A stretch of 64,000 bases of DNA from Gymnothorax reevesii (lineage: Eukaryota > Chordata > Actinopteri > Anguilliformes > Muraenidae). The notes under the pieces are model-generated. The model made no database searches, was not told the origin of the DNA, and saw nothing but the letters and a program-made list of their open reading frames with translations. The number at the start of each line of letters is the position of its first letter. Position 1 is the stretch's first letter. The position numbers were made by a program, and so were the translations under genes. Shown here in pieces: positions 1 to 10,741 of the stretch. The DNA lies in assembly GCA_029721435.1 (NCBI GenBank), contig CM056576.1:65863876-65927875 (forward strand), in the 5' to 3' direction.

Positions 1-731
1 ACCTGGCTGGTTGGTGAATCGAATCTTTTATGCAATGGTCTGCACAGCTTGCAGTGGCAATGAGAGGATTAAATTCATTGACCAAAATTGAGTCAATTCG
101 CCAGCGTTATTAACTTAGTTGAATGGCGTTCTGACAAGCCACAAAACACCCACCAGCTAAGGTCCAACATGTCTGAAAACTAAAGTTTTTTTATCTGAAT
201 CAAAACCAACAGTCCCAGGGTTACATCCAGAATTATTTTACTAATTTTCTTATGAAAATAGAACATATTTCAGTTGCTATACATCAGGCTTACATTAGCT
301 TAGATGACAAACTCTTCCGCCGATGCGGTGACGTCAGTTGACTGTGTCCCACTGTTGCCGTGGCGAGGTGAACCACCCAGAATACTCTGATTTGCCAAGA
401 ACCAAAGGTCCATGCTGATTCTACTCAAATGAGTTTATATGGTAGTCAGTTTCTAAAACATTTCAAAAAGAAGAAACGGAGAGAGCGAGTGAGTGTTGAG
501 CATGAGAGGGAGAGAGCGAGCATGGTTAGGAGTGGTCAAGTCAGCTACAGATTGAATGAAAATAGATGTATCAGAAAAATTATATGTATTTGTTGAACAG
601 CAGATATATTCAAGATGAAATCAACATATGAGCCATGAAGTGACACCTGCAACAAGGTGCCACAATGCCTGATCCTGTATGAATAAACCCTAACAGTTAG
701 GATCACAAATTTTATTTTGCTTAATTGTGGA
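1..731. other. Unassigned non-coding DNA
   Basis: No coding region or recognisable repeat was found. A GA-rich stretch runs from about 467 to 522. A single CRE-like octamer, TGACGTCA, lies at 329-336 without other promoter context. Confidence 0.4.
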
Positions 732-1403
732 TTTAACCGCTTTGTGCAGAAGCCAAATTTGGCAATTTATGGGTTACCCAATTGAATGCTTTATAATTCA
801 AGATTTAAGCTTCATTACGAGGAAAAATGTGGCTCAGCTCAGAAAAGACATTTACAGCATTTCAAATGATATCATATTTCAGTTTATTTTCATGATTTTG
901 GTAGAGAAAATGGGCTGCAAACATAAAAAATCTTCATGGGAATTCACCATTGAAAATGGAAAAAATAATACTGAGAATTGAAAAACTGCTGGGGCTTAAA
1001 TCTGTACATTTCTGGGATCATATACTCTTTGACCACAAGTAGAATTCATCTTCAGCATTACATTCTAGAATACTTACATGCTATTAGCCAAATTATACAG
1101 CTATCTAAGTGGCTCCCCAAAGTAAGGGATCCCTCAAAATGGTGCACTGTCAGATCATAAAATAATCATGTATTTAACATAAAGTTTTGAGGCATGAAAT
1201 TTCATATGAACTAATGATTTTATGGTAGAGTTTAGCATGAATTTATCAATATCAGTGCAGTTGAACATCAGTGGTCACCAGTAACCTCTCCAAAGACAAA
1301 ACAAGCCTTTTCTCCATAAAGTATGGAGTTTTGTCCATTTTTCTTCAAAGTCCTCCATGCCAGCGCACATACTCATTAAATAAAATGGAAGTGTAAACGA
1401 AAG

Positions 1404-1760
1404 TTCAATCACAAGACATAGGATTCTCAAGCAATTACGCTTACCCAATCAGCGCCCTCGGTCTTCTTTATATATGCTTCTGATGTGTTCCTGTCTGTAG
1501 TTGCACAGATTCCGCATCTCCCACTGCCTCCCCACCACCAACAACTTCTGACTCCGGCCTCTTCAGCATCTACTTCAGTCGTTCGACCCTTCTGCCCAAC
1601 GGGGGATGGCTTCGGCCCTGCCTGCTACCCAGGCAGATCAGCGCCCCACCTCGCTTGAGGGTCCTCGAGGACAGTGTGATCACCAAATACTACATTTCTT
1701 CCATGTCATTGCATTTTTAATAAATCTCCTTTCCTTAAATCCGAAGTCTTCGTGATTGAA
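1404..1760. repeat. Insertion inside copy 1 with short inverted ends
   Basis: Aligned by eye with copy 2 near 54840, copy 1 carries about 370 extra bases here. The segment starts TTCAATCAC and ends GTGATTGAA, so it has inverted termini of about 14 bp with one gap. It contains a TATA-like TTTATATATG near 1469 and an AATAAA near 1720. The last 65 bases recur in reverse orientation at 15047-15113, so it belongs to a dispersed family. It could be a small DNA transposon or a solo LTR. No clear target duplication was seen. Confidence 0.5.
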
Positions 1761-2068
1761 CTGCTGATTAAACGGTCAGAACATTCATCCTGAAATGAAA
1801 GCTACCAGATCCCACTTCTGAGCTCACAAACTCATTTCAACACTATTAAGGAACAAGTACAACTCACTAACTCAGTCATATCTGAATTCTGAAATATACC
1901 TTATTTTAACAGAACGGACATTCCACTTTCAGGGAAGATCAAACATTATATGCCTCCCTAGATTCAACAGAACAGTGCAATGAACGTACCAGGGCGTCCA
2001 CCCAAATTGATGGGCAGTTCACATTTTAAACAGGAAAAAAACCTCGGCATTCGACTTGAATACAGTAT

Positions 2069-2548
2069 TGTAATGAGAATAGAGGCCACTGGATGGCAGT
2101 ATTTACCTTTTTTTTTATTCAGCTCAGACTGGAGCTATGTTTAGACATGTCCTGGACATGTCTGGGGCAAGTCCCAGGAAATAAAAAAAAAGAGGTCTAA
2201 ATGTGGGTGGGGTCTGCAAAAGAGTATATAAGGAAAAGAATTGAGACAGTAAAGTAGTAGGAGAAATTGCAAGAAGAAGGATACGTGTGACCAGACCTGT
2301 CATTTCTGTTCAAGACCTGTTAAGTTTCTTTTGTGGATTTTCTCACCCAGCACATCACCAGGAAACCCACCAAAGGGACTGTAAATATTTCTGTTTTTTT
2401 TATTCAATCTTGGTCATTTAGTTGTAAATAGTAGTTTAGTCTTTGTTTGTTAATTAAATGTGTTTGAGTTTTTAAAACTGTGTCTGTCATCCCTTGCTGT
2501 TGCTGTTGCTGTTGTGTTGTAATGTAATAACAAATTGGGGCCATAACA
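2069..2548 (+). repeat. 5' LTR of Gmr1-like element
   Basis: 480 bp, starting TG and ending CA. A TATA-like TATATAAGG sits at 2225-2233, consistent with a promoter. Compared with the 3' LTR it carries about 25 extra bases (around 2430-2454) and a longer CTGTTG run near 2500-2520; outside these the two are nearly identical. Confidence 0.92.
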
Positions 2549-2551
2549 AAT

Positions 2552-2572
2552 TGAGGGCTCAAGGTCCGGGAT
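2552..2572 (+). promoter_or_regulatory. Candidate primer-binding site, tRNA-Pro-like
   Basis: Immediately 3' of the LTR, TGAGGGCTC and GTCCGGGAT are separated by AAG (2561-2563). Without those three bases the 18-mer resembles the tRNA-Pro primer-binding site used by many LTR elements, with one mismatch. Whether the AAG is specific to this copy or typical of the family cannot be told from one copy. Confidence 0.5.
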
Positions 2573-2663
2573 AGACCATTTTGTGAGTAATTTATTGAAA
2601 ATCTAACATTTCAAATTGGAAAATTGATTTTTTTAATTGAATACATATATATTGACAACAGCA

Positions 2664-3468
2664 ATGGATGATTTCTTGGCATCACCAATCGTAGGGGTTT
2701 TGAAGTCTTTTAAAAAGACAGAACTGTTGGAAATATGCAGACATTTGGAGCTGACAGAGGTAAAACCAGCCATGCGAAAAGCAAGACTGGCTAGAGAGAT
2801 AGTTGAATATTACATTGATGAAAATGTGTTTGCACCAGGAGATCTGGAACAGTTTCCAGTGGAAAATCCAAATATAGAAATGGAACTTAAATTAAAAATG
2901 CTAGAGATTGAAAGGGAGGAAAGAGAAAAAGAAAGGGAGGAAAAAGAGAAACAAAGAGAATTTGAGAGGGAAGAAAAAGAAAAACAAAAAGAATTTGAGA
3001 GAGAGAAAAAGAGCCAAAAGAGAGAGACAGAGACCGAGAGATTTTGAATTAGAGAAATTCGATAGAGAAGAAAGACTCCAAATGGAGCAACTAAAAATTA
3101 AAATTGAAACTAAAAATAAATTTTGTGCCAGTCAGGAGGTAAAACTGGTGCCTCCATTTTCGGAAAAGGATGTTGACAACTATTTCCAGTGTTTTGAAAA
3201 GGTAGCAAAGAGTTGCCAGTGGCCAAAGGAACACTGGCCTCTGATGTTGCAAACTGTCCTCAAGGGTAAAGCTCAACAAGCCTATTCGGCTTTGTCTGCA
3301 GATGATTCCTCTGATTATGAGGTTGTCAAAAAGGTTATTTTGAGAGCTTATGAGTTGGTTCCAGAGGCTTACTGACAGAAATTCAGAGGTCTGAAGAAAT
3401 CTGAAAATCAGACTTATGTTGAATTTGCTAATGAAAAGCAGGTTTGCTTTGAGCGCTGGTGTACTTCT
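2664..3468 (+). pseudogene. gag: gag region of Gmr1-like element (frameshift and stop)
   Basis: The first ATG of the frame is at 2664 and begins a short leader region followed by a long charged segment rich in E, K and R (about 2880-3040), a likely coiled coil. The frame then shifts by one base near 3020, within the AG-rich repeats. It continues in the pol frame to a TGA at 3373-3375, where family context suggests an arginine codon (CGA to TGA). Beyond the stop the same frame runs directly into the region starting at 3469. Residues from about 3190 to 3630 resemble the capsid region of Gmr1 gag from which the vertebrate SCAN domain is thought to derive. Intact elements would probably make one continuous gag-pol protein. 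Confidence 0.8.
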
Positions 3469-6400
3469 ATGGAGGTCAAGGATGATTTCAACTCACTAAA
3501 AGAGATGGTGTTAGTTGAAGAATTTAAGAACTGTGTTAAGGATGATATTAAGACCTACCTTAATGAGAAGCAAGCACTGAATTTGAAATCAGCTGCCAAA
3601 TTTGCAGATGAATATGTTCTCACACATAAGTCCAAATTTCAGTCTAGCAGTAACAATAGATGGTTCCAATTTCAGAAAAAGGGTTATGGTGATACCCAAG
3701 ATTCCTCACCCAAAGACAAACAAAAATCTGGTGATGGTGCTCAGAAATCCAGTAACAGGTCTGATCAAAGTGTGAAAGCTGACAGTGACAAAAGTGGTCT
3801 AGTTTGCAGTTATTGCAAGAAATCTGGTCATTTTACAACTAACTGTTGGCTCCTTAAAGCTAAGAAAGAAAAAGAAAAGGATACCAAACCAAACGCCTTT
3901 GTGAAAACAAGGTTAGAAACCCCCGTAGTAGATAACCGATCTGCTAAATTGCCTGCTCCTTGTGGGGCTAAAAATGATACTGATACTGCTGACTTTGTGA
4001 GGGAGGAATTTCTTCCATTTGTGTCAGAGGGATTTGTGGCTCTGAATGAGCATTCTACTCCTGTCCCCATATATATCCTAAGGGATACCGGAGCTTCTCA
4101 GTCACTTTTGTTGATGGACTCTTTGGAGTTACGTGATGAGACCGCTTCAGGGGATTTCATAGTTGTACAAGGTATTGAAGGGAGGACTGTATCTGTACCC
4201 CTGCGCTCTATATTCTTGAAGTCAGATTTAGTTACAGGACAGGTAAAGGTGGGACTTATGTCAAGTCTACCTATAAAGGGTGTTTCTCTGTTGCTAGGCA
4301 ATGACCTGGCTGGGGGCAAAGTAGTTCCCCCTGTACATCTTACTTCACAGCCGAGCACTGAAGATGGGGATGAGGACCCATATCTGTATCCTTCTTGCGC
4401 AGTGACTCGTGCTATGGCTAAGAAGGCTCAAGAAGAAGATGTTGTGGTGCCGTCCAGCACATTGAATAGTCAGGACTCAGGTGGTTCGCCTCATGACTCT
4501 GATTGGCCTACTATGGTTTCTCCATTTGAGGACTTATCAGATACTTTTATCAGATCTCTATTCAGCCAGCCGGATGGGTCTGGTGATTTTGATGTGTCTG
4601 GACACTTGTCTTTGTCCAGAAAGCGGTTGATTGAGGAGCAAACTAATGATCCTGAAATTGGTGCACTAAAGAGGAGAGCCCTTCCTGATAAAGAAATAGA
4701 AGCAGTTCCAGTTGGGTATTATCTCAAGGATGGCGTGTTGATGCGGGAGTGGCGCCCTCCTGATATCCCTGCCAATGCAGATTGGGCTGTGGTCAGGCAA
4801 ATTGTTGTTCCGAAGGTCTACAGGAAGGAGATCTTAACAATGGCTCATAGTTTACCTTTAGGAGGTCATCTTGGTGTTAATAAGATTGTTGATAAGATCA
4901 TGAAACACTTCTTTTGGCCTGGGCTTCGGAAAGACGTTTCCAACTTTTGCAAAACCTGTCACACTTGTCAGGTAGTTGGAAAACACCAGTTAGACCCACC
5001 TGTAGCTCCATTGCAGCCTATCCCAGCATTTGGGGAGCCATTCTCTAAGGTCATTTTTGATTGTGTTGGTCCATTACCCAAGACTAGATCTGGAAATCAG
5101 TACTTGTTGACAATCATGTGTGCATCTACCAGATTCCCCGAAGCCATACCTCTACGTAACATCAAGGCAACTGCTATCTCGAAGGCTTTGATAAAGTTCT
5201 TCACATTGTTTGGCCTTCCCAGGGAAATTCAGTCAGACCAAGGTAGCAATTTCACTTCAGGATTGTTTCAGCAGGTTCTGTATGAACTAGGTGCAAAGCA
5301 GATTCTTTCTAGTGCCTATCATCCAGAGAGTCAGGGTGCCTTAGAGCGGTTTCATTCCACTCTCAAGACAATGATGAGGACTTATTGTTATGACCATGAG
5401 AAAGACTGGGATGAAGGTGTTCATTTGCTGTTGTTTGCAGCTAGAGAAGCAGTGCAGGAGTCTACTGGATTCAGTCCATTTGAGCTAGTGTTTGGTCATG
5501 AAGTGAGAGGACCTTTGCTATTATTGAGTGAACAATGGCAAGAGGAAGAGCCGTACATCAGTCTGTTAGACTATGTTAGCAAGTTCAAGGAAAGATTGCG
5601 TGCAGCTTGTGACCTAGCCAAAGAGAACTTGAAATCAAGTCAGGGAAAAATGAAAACTTGGTATGATCATAAGGCTAGAAGCCGTGAGTTTAAACCAGGA
5701 GACAAGGTCCTTGTGTTGTTTCCCTTGCAGTCCAATCCATTGCAGGCTAGATTTCATGGTCCTTATGAAATTCTGACAAAACTCAATGATTTCAATTACA
5801 TTGTGAAGACTCCAGATAGGAGAAAGCCAAAACAGTTGTGTCACATTAACATGCTGAAGCCTTATCATGACAGAAATGCTAGGGTTGCAGCTGTCACTTC
5901 AGATTCTCCAATGGCCGAGATTTGTGAAGATGAGGGGGAGTTTCAAGATGATGAACCTAGAATTAAAGCTGAAGTTCTTTCATGTAAATTGTCAAATTCT
6001 GAAGTGTTGCAGAATCTTGATGTAAAACTCCAGCACTTAGAACCCTCACAGAGAGATCAGTTTGAGAGGTTGATCAAGAAATATGAGGATCTGTTTCCTG
6101 ATGTTCCAAAAAGAGTTTCTATAGCCTCTCATGATGTAGATGTTGGTGATGCCAAACCAATAAAACAGCATCCGTACCGGATGAATCCTGAAAAGAGAAA
6201 GATTGCTGAGAAAGAGGTTGAGTACATGTTAGAACATGATATTATCAGACCCTCCAACTCAGATTGGAGTTCACCCTGTGTGCTAGTTCCAAAACCTGAT
6301 GGAAGTACTAGATTCTGTACAGATTATCGCAAAGTCAATGCTGTAACTAGAACTGATGTGTTTCCAATACCTAGGATTGATGATTGTATTGATAGAGTAG

Positions 6401-7413
6401 GACAAGCAAAGTTTCTGACCAAGATTGATTTATTGAAGGGTTATTGGTGTGTGCCTTTAACTGAGAGGGCCAAGAGCATCTCTGCTTTTGCCACACCATC
6501 TGGGTTGTACCAGTATGAAGTCCTACCCTTTGGGATGAAAAATGCCCCAGCCACATTCCAAAGGATGATACAGTCTACAATCGCCGGATTGCCACACACG
6601 GGTGCATACATCGATGACCTGATCACATGGAGTGACTTCTGGGAAAAACATCTAAAAGATGTAGAGACGTTGTTCCAGCGCCTGACCCAGGCTAACCTGA
6701 CTGTTAACCTGAGCAAGAGTGACTTTGGTTGTGCTACTGTCACCTATCTTGCCTACGTCATAGGCCAGGGTAAGGTGGCACCCATAAATGCTAAAGTCCA
6801 AGCCATCATGGACTTTCCAGTTCCTGACAACAAAAAAGCTTTGCGCCGCTTCCTTGGAATGATCGGGTACTACCGCAAGTTCTGCAAGAACTTTGCTGAG
6901 ATTGCTCTCAGTCTAACTAACCAACTGAAGAAAGGCGTAAAGTTCACTTGGGATGATGCATGCCAAAGAGCCTTCGATCGCCTGAAGTCTCTGCTGTGTC
7001 ACTTCCCCGTGCTCAAATCTCCTGACTTCAACAAACCGTTCTCCATCGCGGTCGATGCTAGCGACCAAGCTTGTGGATCTGTGCTCCTACAGAGAAGTGA
7101 CTCTGATGACATTGAGCATCCCGTGGCATACTTCTCCAGGAAGTTCAATCGCCACCAAAGGAACTATTCCACAATAGAGAAGGAACTGTTGGCTCTGGTC
7201 CTTTCTTTACAACACTTTGAGGTTTATGTTTGTACAGGGGAAAAGCCAATGATTGTGTACACTGACCACAATCCGTTAATGTTTTTGAGTAAGATGAAAA
7301 ACAAGAATCGGAGATTGTTGAATTGGAGTTTGATTTTACAGGAGTTTGACTCGGAAATTAAGCATGTGAAGGGTACAGACAATGTAATTGCTGATTGCTT
7401 ATCCCGTGTTTGA
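3469..7413 (+). CDS. pol: Gag C-terminus and pol: zinc knuckle, PR, IN, RT, RNase H
   Basis: Open for 1314 codons. Residue numbers are from the codon at 3469, which is an internal Met, not the true start. A perfect CX2CX4HX4C zinc knuckle spans residues 113-126. The aspartic protease motif DTGAS is at 206-210. Integrase follows: zinc-binding H460, H467, C497 and C500, then catalytic D531, D590 and E626 with D-X35-E spacing, and a GPY/F module near 762-769. Reverse transcriptase comes after integrase (about 885-1130), with D987 and the active site YIDD at 1047-1050. RNase H has D1196, E1237, D1266 and D1304/D1309. All catalytic residues are present. Integrase upstream of RT is unusual for Ty3/gypsy and identifies the Gmr1 group. 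The frame ends with TGA, about 140 bp before the 3' LTR. Confidence 0.93.
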   Translation: MEVKDDFNSLKEMVLVEEFKNCVKDDIKTYLNEKQALNLKSAAKFADEYVLTHKSKFQSSSNNRWFQFQKKGYGDTQDSSPKDKQKSGDGAQKSSNRSDQSVKADSDKSGLVCSYCKKSGHFTTNCWLLKAKKEKEKDTKPNAFVKTRLETPVVDNRSAKLPAPCGAKNDTDTADFVREEFLPFVSEGFVALNEHSTPVPIYILRDTGASQSLLLMDSLELRDETASGDFIVVQGIEGRTVSVPLRSIFLKSDLVTGQVKVGLMSSLPIKGVSLLLGNDLAGGKVVPPVHLTSQPSTEDGDEDPYLYPSCAVTRAMAKKAQEEDVVVPSSTLNSQDSGGSPHDSDWPTMVSPFEDLSDTFIRSLFSQPDGSGDFDVSGHLSLSRKRLIEEQTNDPEIGALKRRALPDKEIEAVPVGYYLKDGVLMREWRPPDIPANADWAVVRQIVVPKVYRKEILTMAHSLPLGGHLGVNKIVDKIMKHFFWPGLRKDVSNFCKTCHTCQVVGKHQLDPPVAPLQPIPAFGEPFSKVIFDCVGPLPKTRSGNQYLLTIMCASTRFPEAIPLRNIKATAISKALIKFFTLFGLPREIQSDQGSNFTSGLFQQVLYELGAKQILSSAYHPESQGALERFHSTLKTMMRTYCYDHEKDWDEGVHLLLFAAREAVQESTGFSPFELVFGHEVRGPLLLLSEQWQEEEPYISLLDYVSKFKERLRAACDLAKENLKSSQGKMKTWYDHKARSREFKPGDKVLVLFPLQSNPLQARFHGPYEILTKLNDFNYIVKTPDRRKPKQLCHINMLKPYHDRNARVAAVTSDSPMAEICEDEGEFQDDEPRIKAEVLSCKLSNSEVLQNLDVKLQHLEPSQRDQFERLIKKYEDLFPDVPKRVSIASHDVDVGDAKPIKQHPYRMNPEKRKIAEKEVEYMLEHDIIRPSNSDWSSPCVLVPKPDGSTRFCTDYRKVNAVTRTDVFPIPRIDDCIDRVGQAKFLTKIDLLKGYWCVPLTERAKSISAFATPSGLYQYEVLPFGMKNAPATFQRMIQSTIAGLPHTGAYIDDLITWSDFWEKHLKDVETLFQRLTQANLTVNLSKSDFGCATVTYLAYVIGQGKVAPINAKVQAIMDFPVPDNKKALRRFLGMIGYYRKFCKNFAEIALSLTNQLKKGVKFTWDDACQRAFDRLKSLLCHFPVLKSPDFNKPFSIAVDASDQACGSVLLQRSDSDDIEHPVAYFSRKFNRHQRNYSTIEKELLALVLSLQHFEVYVCTGEKPMIVYTDHNPLMFLSKMKNKNRRLLNWSLILQEFDSEIKHVKGTDNVIADCLSRV

Positions 7414-7540
7414 ATATGTATATATATATCACGTGTTTATTTGAATATTGTATGATGTGTATATATAGACAAGTATCCACTTAACCATTTTGTATTGAAA
7501 AGAAAAATTTTGCCTTTATGAGTCAAAATTTTTCCCTTTT

Positions 7541-7550
7541 GGAATGGAGG
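7541..7550 (+). promoter_or_regulatory. Polypurine tract
   Basis: GGAATGGAGG lies directly upstream of the 3' LTR, where plus-strand synthesis of an LTR retrotransposon is primed. Confidence 0.65.
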
Positions 7551-7996
7551 TGTAATGAGAATAGAGGCCACTGGATGGCAGTATTTACCTTTTTTTTTAT
7601 TCAGCTCAGACTGGAGCTATGTTAAGACATGTCCTGGACATGTCTGGGGCAAGTCCCAGAAAATAAAAAAAAAAGAGGTCTAAATGTGGGTGGGGTCTGC
7701 AAAAGAGTATATAAGGAAAAGAATTGAGACAGTAAAGTAGTAGGAGAAATTGCAAGAAGAAGGATACGTGTGACCAGACCTGTCATTTCTGTTCAAGACC
7801 TGTTAAGTTTCTTTTGTGGATTTTCTCACCCAGCACATCACCAGGAAACCCACCAAAGGGACTGTAAATATTTCTGTTTTTTTTTATTCAATCTTGGTCA
7901 TTTAGTTGTAAATAAAATGTGTTTGAGTTTTTAAAACTGTGTCTGTCATCCCTTGCTGTTGCTGTTGTAATGTAAAAACAAATTGGGGCCATAACA
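7551..7996 (+). repeat. 3' LTR of Gmr1-like element
   Basis: 446 bp, TG...CA, nearly identical to 2069-2548 apart from a missing segment of about 25 bp and a shorter CTGTTG run. The TATA-like motif is conserved near 7707. The duplicated target GTAT follows at 7997-8000, after which the piggyBac-like host repeat resumes. Confidence 0.92.
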
Positions 7997-9000
7997 GTAT
8001 ACATTCCAAAACAAAAAGCAAAAGTAGCAGCCTAACCTATTTCATTGAATCCCTCCTCCAGAGACCAATGTGTCCAGTAGAAGGAACCCTCCGGTCCTGT
8101 TTCATTCAAAACAATTCCCATTGACTATGTCCTTATCTCATTTAAATCCTGTAAATGTAACTGAGCACTTCAAGGCCGGTTTTGCAAGTCTTTTTTTTTC
8201 CTATAAATCGCGTCTATTTCACCGGCGCAATGTGCACAACCTAGACAGGATACAACCGAGCTTGCTGATACGCATAGGCTTGTATGTTCTGTGTTTGTGC
8301 AATCAATGTGTTTCACTTACTGTGGAATGTTTAAACACTTGGGAATTGGATAAGAAACGAGCCAATCAATACATTGTTACTGGGGAAGTTTCACGAGGGC
8401 GTGAAGTATAACTGTGCAGTTACGCAGAAGAGCCTGAGTGTATGATTGAGTGATCTATCATACACTCTATCCTCTATCAGCACCAGTACTTGGTGGATAT
8501 AAGGAAGCGCTGAATTTGTCAATGAAGGAATCTACACGTAAATCCACGGTAGGGAACTACGCAGTTTTTGTTTGTGATGACTGTAAATGACAGTAGAATG
8601 TGAGAGAATCAATACCATGTCAAAAGTTTTGCTCAGAAAACTGATTTTTCTGAACCACTAATTAAAATACCGTTGGCTCACTGTAGCTAAAGTGGTTGCT
8701 ACACAGGACAACAATTTTCTCTGTCTCAAGAGATCATTTTTTTAAACCGCTGGATCGATACTACAGGCAAGGATACTGACCAGTTTGTACATCAGGCTGA
8801 GCTGGGGAGTTTAATTCATGCAACTCTTGTAATACAGGGAGTGGAGTGAACTTCCCCATATTCAAAACCGCGTTCGAACTCTGCTTGCGAATATTCAATA
8901 ACTGATCCGGGGGTGCTATCTAGTGATTGAGTACAGTAACTGCGTGCTGAAATTTGCAGTTCCATAGACGCAAGTGTCTAGGTCTGCAGAGAGGGGTTAA

Positions 9001-9569
9001 CAAGATGTAAAACAGTTGTGTAAAAAGTATGCAAATAAACATATGTAAATATGCAAGTAGTGTAACAAGTATTATGCAATATGCATAATATTACAGTTCC
9101 AACACATACAGGGTTCCCACTATGAAAAAATGCCAGAATACTTAAACCTACTAAAATCTGTGACTTTTAGGAAGAGGGAAAATGCATTAATATTCAAACA
9201 TACATGCTATGGTATGCTTTATGGAAATGGTCATTAGTGGTGTTAATTGTACTCCTTTGTAGTGAACAGATAACACATAAAACCAACATAATATCTTTTT
9301 GTTAGCTCTAACTCCGAACACAGCTTCTGCTCTACAGAGACTGCTGTGCAACTGTTTAAGAATTAATCAAAATGAAACTTTTCCCCACAAATAAACATGT
9401 TTGGAAACAAACACTTATTCCTAAGAAAATGTATAACATATAAGAGTAAAAGCATTTCTCATTTTGGTTTGAGCAACATTTTGTCTCTTAATTGACCCTT
9501 GGTTGAGCATACAAGCTTACAAAATATGGCAATGGGACATTTTTGACCTGGAAGAGTAGTACATCATCC
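9001..9569. other. Unassigned non-coding DNA
   Basis: AT-rich, with no open frame or repeat that I recognise. Confidence 0.3.
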
Positions 9570-10297
9570 TTACTGCGAGCTTTGAAGTCTGCCATACAGA
9601 TTTTGTACTTTCGGGGACATCTTGTGCTGGTCAAGCTGCATGATGATCTTTTGAAAAACCTGGAATGAGAAACGCAGGTGTTTAGGATACACTAGGTTGA
9701 GTGCATATATTAAACCCAGCAGCAAGGCACAGGCTGAGGCAACTGAAGTCAGGTTATTCAGCACCTCCACTCCCTCAAGGACAATTGAAGCCCCCCATGC
9801 AAGAAACAGCTATGTCATTTTTTGCTATCAAATTACAAGGAGGTCAGTGACCATACCACCATTTTCACTGCTGATTAAAATAATTACCAGTCCCAGGAAT
9901 GTGTAAGCAGTCATTTGTCCTAAAGATTGGTATCTAAAAAATTCTGAGTTGAAATGCTAAACTTCATTTTTATAAAAATGTGAAAAAGGGACATAACTGG
10001 TTCTTGCAAGGTGGGCCTCAATTCCAATGTGCTTGGGTGGCTCCTGCATTCCTTTCCCCTCCTTCTGGATGACAAACACTGCCATGGTGAGCTGCTCCAG
10101 GTTGCTCTGAGTATCTTTTCCTGATGGAGAAGGATATGGAAGGATATATGACACAAACAAAACTTCACTGGCATAATTTTTTACTATTATGCAGTAACAA
10201 TGCAGTAGGTATGTGACAAGAATATTACTGGCCCGAGTCCTAACTCAATAGGCCTTTTCCAAGCAACTAGTTCTAGGGACCCTTGATGGTAACTATC

Positions 10298-10741
10298 TGT
10301 CATGGTTTGTGAGGCGTGCGTGTGTTTTGGACTTTTCCTTGTGGCTCTCGTCCCGGGACAAGATCGAATTCCTTTTCAATCGGATTCTTTTCCCAGCTGG
10401 CTGATTGAACTGGGCGGCGCTTCCCCGGACTCTATAGAAGCCAGAAGTCCGCCACGCCTCCTTTGCTAGAGCGTCTGTATAGCCGGAGATATCTCTAGTC
10501 AGGATTTGTGTGATTCTATTTTCCAGTTATTATTGGAGTTCCTTCCGCTTTAGGAATTTTCCCTTTTCTACTTTTGTTCTCTCTCTCTCTCACGTTGCTT
10601 CTATTTTTTCGGACTATTATAGGTCCTTTGGAAGTGCGAGTACTTTCTGGTGCTCTGTATAATTCTCTGTGTTTGTATTGTGTCAAATACTGAAGTGAAA
10701 GAGGTTGTCAAGGTTGAAGCTGTGTTTGTCTTCTGCCGTGG
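10298..10741 (+). repeat. Possible LTR-like or promoter-bearing repeat
   Basis: Begins TGTCATGG, contains a TATA-like CTCTATAGAAG near 10430 and a CT-rich stretch near 10580-10595. It sits between two exon blocks of the SAMD3-like pseudogene. At 10743 a CAGTGTTGGG sequence resembles the end of hAT-type fish elements. Neither element's other end could be found. Confidence 0.25.

Larger units (their letters stand above)
2069..7996 (+). mobile_element. Gmr1-like Ty3/gypsy LTR retrotransposon, near complete
   Basis: A 5.9 kb element with 5' LTR (2069-2548), primer-binding-site candidate, gag, pol, polypurine tract and 3' LTR (7551-7996). The LTRs begin TGTAATGA and end CATAACA. A 4-bp target duplication GTAT lies at 2065-2068 and 7997-8000. 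The order of domains in pol is protease, integrase, reverse transcriptase, RNase H. This copia-like order within a gypsy-type element is the hallmark of the Gmr1 group first described in Atlantic cod. The LTRs differ by few substitutions plus small indels, which suggests a fairly recent insertion. Gag is broken by one frameshift and one stop, so this copy could not make a full polyprotein. The empty site is preserved near 55150. Confidence 0.93.
732..9000. mobile_element. piggyBac-like non-autonomous element, copy 1 (interrupted)
   Basis: The unit is bounded by TTAA at 732-735 and TTAA at 8997-9000. Inside these are imperfect inverted termini: left CCGCTTTGTGCAGA, right (reverse complement) CCCCTCTCTGCAGA. 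TTAA target duplication with CCCTTT-like ends is characteristic of the piggyBac superfamily. The same sequence recurs at 54210-56378, which fixes both ends. Copy 1 is interrupted by the LTR retrotransposon 2069-7996 and by an insert at about 1382-1760, so its own sequence is 736-1381, about 1761-2068 and 8001-8996. No transposase is encoded, so it was presumably mobilised in trans. A frame at 8114-8411 is also open in copy 2, but its substitutions look neutral. Confidence 0.75.

Noticed and set aside
8114..8411. A ~95-codon frame open in both TTAA-element copies (also 55517-55801), with the same stop
   Set aside because: By eye about 19 amino-acid changes against about 9 silent ones and an in-frame gap; this looks neutral, and no domain is recognisable.
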